Source: Clostridiales bacterium
GTDB taxonomy: Bacteria > Bacillota > Clostridia > Lachnospirales > JAQSXR01
Direction of reading: 5' to 3'
Assembly (NCBI GenBank): GCA_029256575.1
Contig: JAQSXR010000007.1
Location: forward strand, 1 to 64,000
Length of the DNA stretch: 64,000 nucleotides
Part shown: in pieces, positions 61,053 to 64,000 of the stretch
How the letters are laid out: every line of letters starts with the position of its first letter
How positions within the stretch are numbered: the first letter of the stretch is position 1
Translations under genes and position numbers: made by a program
Notes under the pieces: model-generated
Told to the model about the DNA's origin: nothing
The model's input: the letters and a program-made list of their open reading frames with translations, nothing else
Databases searched by the model: none

Positions 61053-62996
61053 TTATTTAGCTTGTAAAGTTTGGATATCCATTGACCAACCATAAAAAGC
61101 TGTCATATCTGCTGGTAATGTATCAATGTCAATACGATTTGGATTGAATACATATAAATTCATTCTTTGGTATACTGGCATTTCAACTGCTTGATCCATA
61201 ATAATATCAAGAGCTTCTGTATATAATTCTTTTCTAACTGATACGTCATTTGTTTGACGAGCAAGAACGATTACTTCATCAAGACGAGCATCATTAACTT
61301 TATAGTGATTTGATGGTCCATCTGAATAGTAAGTTTGGTACATATCAGGGTCAATAGTTGCTTGCCATGCAGCAACCCACATATCCCATTCACCAGCGTC
61401 TAATCTATCAAATAAGATTGAAGAATCAACGTCACTTATATCAAGAATACCGCCTAATTTTTCAAGTTCAATTTTCATAGCTGTTAAAATTGGAGCTGAT
61501 GGATGATCCATGTTTCCGTCACCGCCGATACCAACTTCTACTCTAAGTTGTTTGCCATCTTTCATAAGTTTGCCACCATCTTGAGTATATCCAGCTGCTA
61601 AGAAATATTCTAATGCTTTCGCTGTATCAAAACCGTAATATTCAGTAGCACCTTCTGGATAAGCCCATGATACTCTTGACATTGGTCTTTCAATAACTGT
61701 TGCTAAATCATCATAGTATGATTTAACTGCTGGTGCTCTGTTCATTAAGTGCATTAAGCCTTTACGAACATTTAAATCATTGATTCTTTGTGCATTTATA
61801 CCAATATATCCGTATCCTAAGTTATCTAACAATTCATAATGCATACCTGCAGCATCAATTTGCTCAATCATCTCTGGTGATGCTGTTGGGTCAGAAAGAT
61901 CTGTATCACCACGAACTACACCATCAAGTTTGTTTGCTGTTGCAGTTACTTGGTATTTCATCTTTGCTGTAACTGGTTGACCTAAGAAGTAATTTTCATT
62001 TGTTACTAATGTTATAACGTTGTTTTCATAAGATTCAAATTTATATGGTCCTGCTCCCATTGGTGAGTCATTCTTAGCTTTTACCATTGAAAGATCGCCT
62101 TTTTTGAAGCCTTCACCATAGTATTTAGCTGGAGCAATTTGAATTCCACCCAAATTCCATATAGCTTTAGGGTCAACACCATCAATAGTTACTTCTACTG
62201 TTGTGTCATTTATTTTCTTAATACCTTCAATTTCAGGTACTTTTACTTCTCCGCTTGCAAGGTTACCAGCGATATATTCTTTTTCAAGTTGCGCTTTGTA
62301 TCTTGATGTTGCGTCATCTAAAGTATATGCATAATATCCGCCTTCTGGTAAGAAGTCTTCTATTGGCATAGCATTGTCATCAGCCCATTCTTGAGCGATT
62401 GGAGTAATTTCCTCAATCGTTGGTGCATAAGCTGCTACTTTTTCTGCTATCGCTGCGATTGCTGCTTCGTAATTAGGGTCATCATATTTATATGCTTGAA
62501 CTCCTAATATTGGTGTTGTATAAATTGTTGCTGATCCATCATATGTAGGGTCACAGAAAACTTTGTAAGTAAATAGGATGTCATCAGCTGTGATAGGTGT
62601 TCCATCACTAAATTTTACACCTTCAATAAGTTCAAATGTGTAAACAGTTTTTGTAATATTACCATCTGCATCTTTAACTTCTTCTGGAGCTACATATTTA
62701 GCAATACCATCAATTGGCGCGCCTAAACGGTCATTTGATATTAAATATTTACCCATAACGCGGTCTGCAATTTCCACGTCATATGCTGTTGTAGCAAAGA
62801 AAGGACTGAATACACCATTAAACTGATCTGTACCAATAACTAATGTTCCTGTACTTTCAACCTTATCTTTCACTTCACCTTGTTCTTTAGTAGTAGTAGT
62901 AGTAGTGCTGTCTTTATCTTTATTCTTACCACATGCACTAAGTGCTGTTGTCGCTACTAATAATGCTACTAGTACTAACGCTAATTTTCTTTTCAT
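61053..62996 (-). CDS. oppA: Oligopeptide-binding lipoprotein OppA
   Basis: OppA is the extracytoplasmic solute-binding protein of family 5 (SBP_bac_5). The 647-residue protein has a lipoprotein signal (KRKLALVLVALLVATTALSAC) with the lipidated Cys near residue 22, a Thr-rich linker (encoded by a TAG/GTA triplet run near 62890), and the binding domain with FELIEGVKFSDGTPITADDILF and NLNVRKGLMHLMNRAP. ATG 62996 is preferred, since GTG 63008 touches the ribosome site. It heads the opp operon. Peptide uptake is the family function; the actual ligand is unknown. Confidence 0.94.
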   Translation of the reverse strand: MKRKLALVLVALLVATTALSACGKNKDKDSTTTTTTKEQGEVKDKVESTGTLVIGTDQFNGVFSPFFATTAYDVEIADRVMGKYLISNDRLGAPIDGIAKYVAPEEVKDADGNITKTVYTFELIEGVKFSDGTPITADDILFTYKVFCDPTYDGSATIYTTPILGVQAYKYDDPNYEAAIAAIAEKVAAYAPTIEEITPIAQEWADDNAMPIEDFLPEGGYYAYTLDDATSRYKAQLEKEYIAGNLASGEVKVPEIEGIKKINDTTVEVTIDGVDPKAIWNLGGIQIAPAKYYGEGFKKGDLSMVKAKNDSPMGAGPYKFESYENNVITLVTNENYFLGQPVTAKMKYQVTATANKLDGVVRGDTDLSDPTASPEMIEQIDAAGMHYELLDNLGYGYIGINAQRINDLNVRKGLMHLMNRAPAVKSYYDDLATVIERPMSRVSWAYPEGATEYYGFDTAKALEYFLAAGYTQDGGKLMKDGKQLRVEVGIGGDGNMDHPSAPILTAMKIELEKLGGILDISDVDSSILFDRLDAGEWDMWVAAWQATIDPDMYQTYYSDGPSNHYKVNDARLDEVIVLARQTNDVSVRKELYTEALDIIMDQAVEMPVYQRMNLYVFNPNRIDIDTLPADMTAFYGWSMDIQTLQAK

Positions 62997-63036
62997 AATC
63001 TTAAACACTCCTTTACAATTTTAACATGTTACTTAG

Positions 63037-63067
63037 GTATTATATCATTGAAAAGATTTGAAAAGCA
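63037..63067 (-). promoter_or_regulatory. Promoter of oppA
   Basis: On the minus strand a TTGCTT hexamer lies 18 bases before TATAAT, which is preceded by TGA (extended -10). It lies about 45 bases upstream of the oppA start. A second TGTTATAAT box lies further upstream near 63146-63154. Confidence 0.6.
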
Positions 63068-63108
63068 ACAGTCATGCAAAAAAAGACTATATTATTAACA
63101 ATTTTCAA
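63040..63108 (-). CDS. Possible 22-residue hydrophobic leader peptide upstream of oppA
   Basis: A short frame starts at TTG 63108, nine bases behind a strong CGGAGGT site, and ends with TAA at 63040. It encodes 22 residues: a KIVNN start, then mostly Val, Phe, Ile and Met. A TGTTATAAT box lies upstream. The good ribosome site is the main evidence; the length is so short that it could be chance. It could be a leader peptide or a small signal peptide next to a peptide importer. Confidence 0.3.
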   Translation of the reverse strand: MKIVNNIVFFCMTVAFQIFSMI

Positions 63109-63215
63109 GATTTTATACCTCCGTAATCATTGTTTGTGGTTGTATTATAACATGGTTGTTTTATAAAAGCTATTAAAATATCAATTTTTTGACGCCTTTT
63201 TTTCCTAAACTTTCA

Positions 63216-63455
63216 TTATCGGTCAATATTAACCAAAATTACATCATTTCCAATTTGGATAATATCGTTCCAAGAAATATGATATTCATCTTCTGAACCC
63301 CATAATTTAAAGAAACTTTGGCATTTCGGTACAATGATCTCAACTATTTTACCAGTACACAAATCAATACATACATCAGAAATAAAGCCAAGTCTCTTGC
63401 ATTCTTTTGCACAAATGACTTCTTTTTGTTTCAAATCATATATTCGTACAAGCAC
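63216..63455 (-). CDS. YlmC/YmxH family PRC-barrel protein
   Basis: The 79-residue protein is a single PRC-barrel-like domain of the YlmC/YmxH sporulation-associated family: DLKQKEVICAKECKRLGFISDVCIDL, then GKIVEIIVPKC (read in blocks), ending HISWNDIIQIGNDVILVN. In Clostridia such a gene commonly follows sigG, as here. The start is GTG 63455; the ribosome site is weak. Its exact function is unknown. Confidence 0.85.
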   Translation of the reverse strand: MLVRIYDLKQKEVICAKECKRLGFISDVCIDLCTGKIVEIIVPKCQSFFKLWGSEDEYHISWNDIIQIGNDVILVNIDR

Positions 63456-63480
63456 CCAACCACATCTTTCATATTAATTT

Positions 63481-63513
63481 ATACATAATATTCTTTGCAA
63501 GTTAATATTATGT
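63481..63513 (-). repeat. Inverted repeat upstream of the YlmC/YmxH-like gene
   Basis: TACATAATATT (63481-63491) and AATATTATGTA (63503-63513) are an 11-bp perfect inverted repeat with an 11-base spacer, about 30-60 bases upstream of the gene start. It could be an operator or an mRNA stem; no T run follows. Confidence 0.55.
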
Positions 63514-63565
63514 ATGTTTCATATGATTTGTCCATTGAACGCTTTAATACAGTAAATCAATTAAT

Positions 63566-63600
63566 AAATAAAAAGGGCTAGAATACTGTACTTAGCCCCA
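63566..63600 (-). terminator. Intrinsic terminator of sigG
   Basis: On the minus strand GGGGCTA and TAGCCC pair, with an inner TAC / GTA, followed by TTTTTATTTATT. It lies 15 bases after the sigG stop. Confidence 0.85.
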
Positions 63601-63614
63601 AAATTAAAACACTT

Positions 63615-64000
63615 TTAACTTAAATACTTTTTCATTGATTTTAATGCTGATTTTTCTAACCTAGAAACTTGTGCTTGTGAAATATCAATTTCATCGGCTA
63701 CTTCCATTTGAGTCTTTCCATCGAAGAATCTGAGTTTTACGATATGATATTCTCGTTCACTCAACTTGTCCATTGCGTCTTTGAGCGATATCTCTTCTAC
63801 CCAATTCTCTTCCTTGCTCTTTTTATCACTTACCTGATCCATTACAAATATTGCGTCTCCCCCATCATTATATACTGGTTCATACAATGAAACTGGACCT
63901 TGTATTGCATCAAGGGCAAATACAATATCTTCTTTTCTCATTTCTAATTCTTTTGCTAATTCTTCAATAGTTGGTTCTCTTAGATTTTTCTTTGTCATTT
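63615..64000 (-). CDS. sigG: Sporulation sigma factor SigG, C-terminal part (cut by window edge)
   Basis: SigG directs late forespore gene expression. Only about 128 residues of a roughly 257-residue protein are in the window: the region-3 part (NLREPTIEELAKELEMRKEDIVFALDAIQGPVSLYEP, in blocks), the family-typical YNDGGDAIFVMDQVSD, and region 4 (LSEREYHIVKLRFFDGKTQMEV, then ISQAQVSRLEKSALKSMK). The YNDGGD block favours SigG over SigF. The Met at 63998 is internal; the true start lies beyond the window. Confidence 0.92.
   Translation of the reverse strand, partial: MTKKNLREPTIEELAKELEMRKEDIVFALDAIQGPVSLYEPVYNDGGDAIFVMDQVSDKKSKEENWVEEISLKDAMDKLSEREYHIVKLRFFDGKTQMEVADEIDISQAQVSRLEKSALKSMKKYLS

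Overview
The window looks like a 64 kb chromosomal piece of a motile, endospore-forming member of the Clostridia, most likely Lachnospiraceae. The reasons are AT-rich DNA, Firmicutes-type PolC, CodY, the gene order rpsB-tsf-pyrH-frr-uppS-cdsA-dxr-rseP next to a fla/che operon, and a sigma-G gene with a YlmC/YmxH-type gene at the right edge. The genus call is an inference from gene content. Every gene I can support lies on the minus strand, so transcription runs from high to low coordinates. I saw no rRNA, tRNA, CRISPR array or transposase gene.

Reading in the direction of transcription: the 3' end of sigG (64000-63615, cut by the window edge) and a YlmC/YmxH-like gene come first. An oligopeptide ABC transporter follows (oppA, a stem-loop, then oppB-oppC-oppD-oppF; 62996-56945), in which OppD lacks its usual C-terminus. 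Next is a 676-base gene-free stretch with about 5.5 copies of a 54-bp tandem repeat and a long hairpin element. After that come a small membrane protein, nrdR, comM and dprA, then topA and codY.

From 49171 to 15577 runs one very long fla/che operon: flgB-flgC-fliE-fliF-fliG-fliH-fliI-fliJ-ylxF-fliK-flgD-(flagellar operon protein)-flgE-flbD-motA-motB-fliL-fliM-fliY-cheY-fliO-fliP-fliQ-fliR-flhB-flhA-flhF-flhG-(PilZ)-cheB-cheA-cheW-cheC-cheD-(small membrane protein)-sigD, then four less well known genes (DUF342/FapA, a lysine-rich protein, a membrane-anchored HTH protein, an MltG-like repeat protein). It encodes the basal body, export apparatus, motor, switch, hook, the chemotaxis core and the late flagellar sigma factor. 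cheR, receptors, flagellin and the filament-cap and hook-junction genes are not in the window.

The left part is the housekeeping cluster rpsB-tsf-pyrH-frr-uppS-cdsA-dxr-rseP-ispG-polC-rimP-nusA: translation factors, UMP kinase, undecaprenyl and phospholipid precursors, two MEP-pathway enzymes, a membrane protease, the replicative polymerase and NusA.

Two observations stand out. First, polC is in two frames that join exactly at an A AAA AAG heptamer; this is either a frameshift (real or a homopolymer error) or programmed -1 frameshifting. Second, three intergenic elements of 220-271 bp (6714-6984, 13463-13682, 56653-56894) share a conserved core but have locus-specific, still complementary, arms. 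I do not recognise this family; it is the best candidate here for something undescribed.
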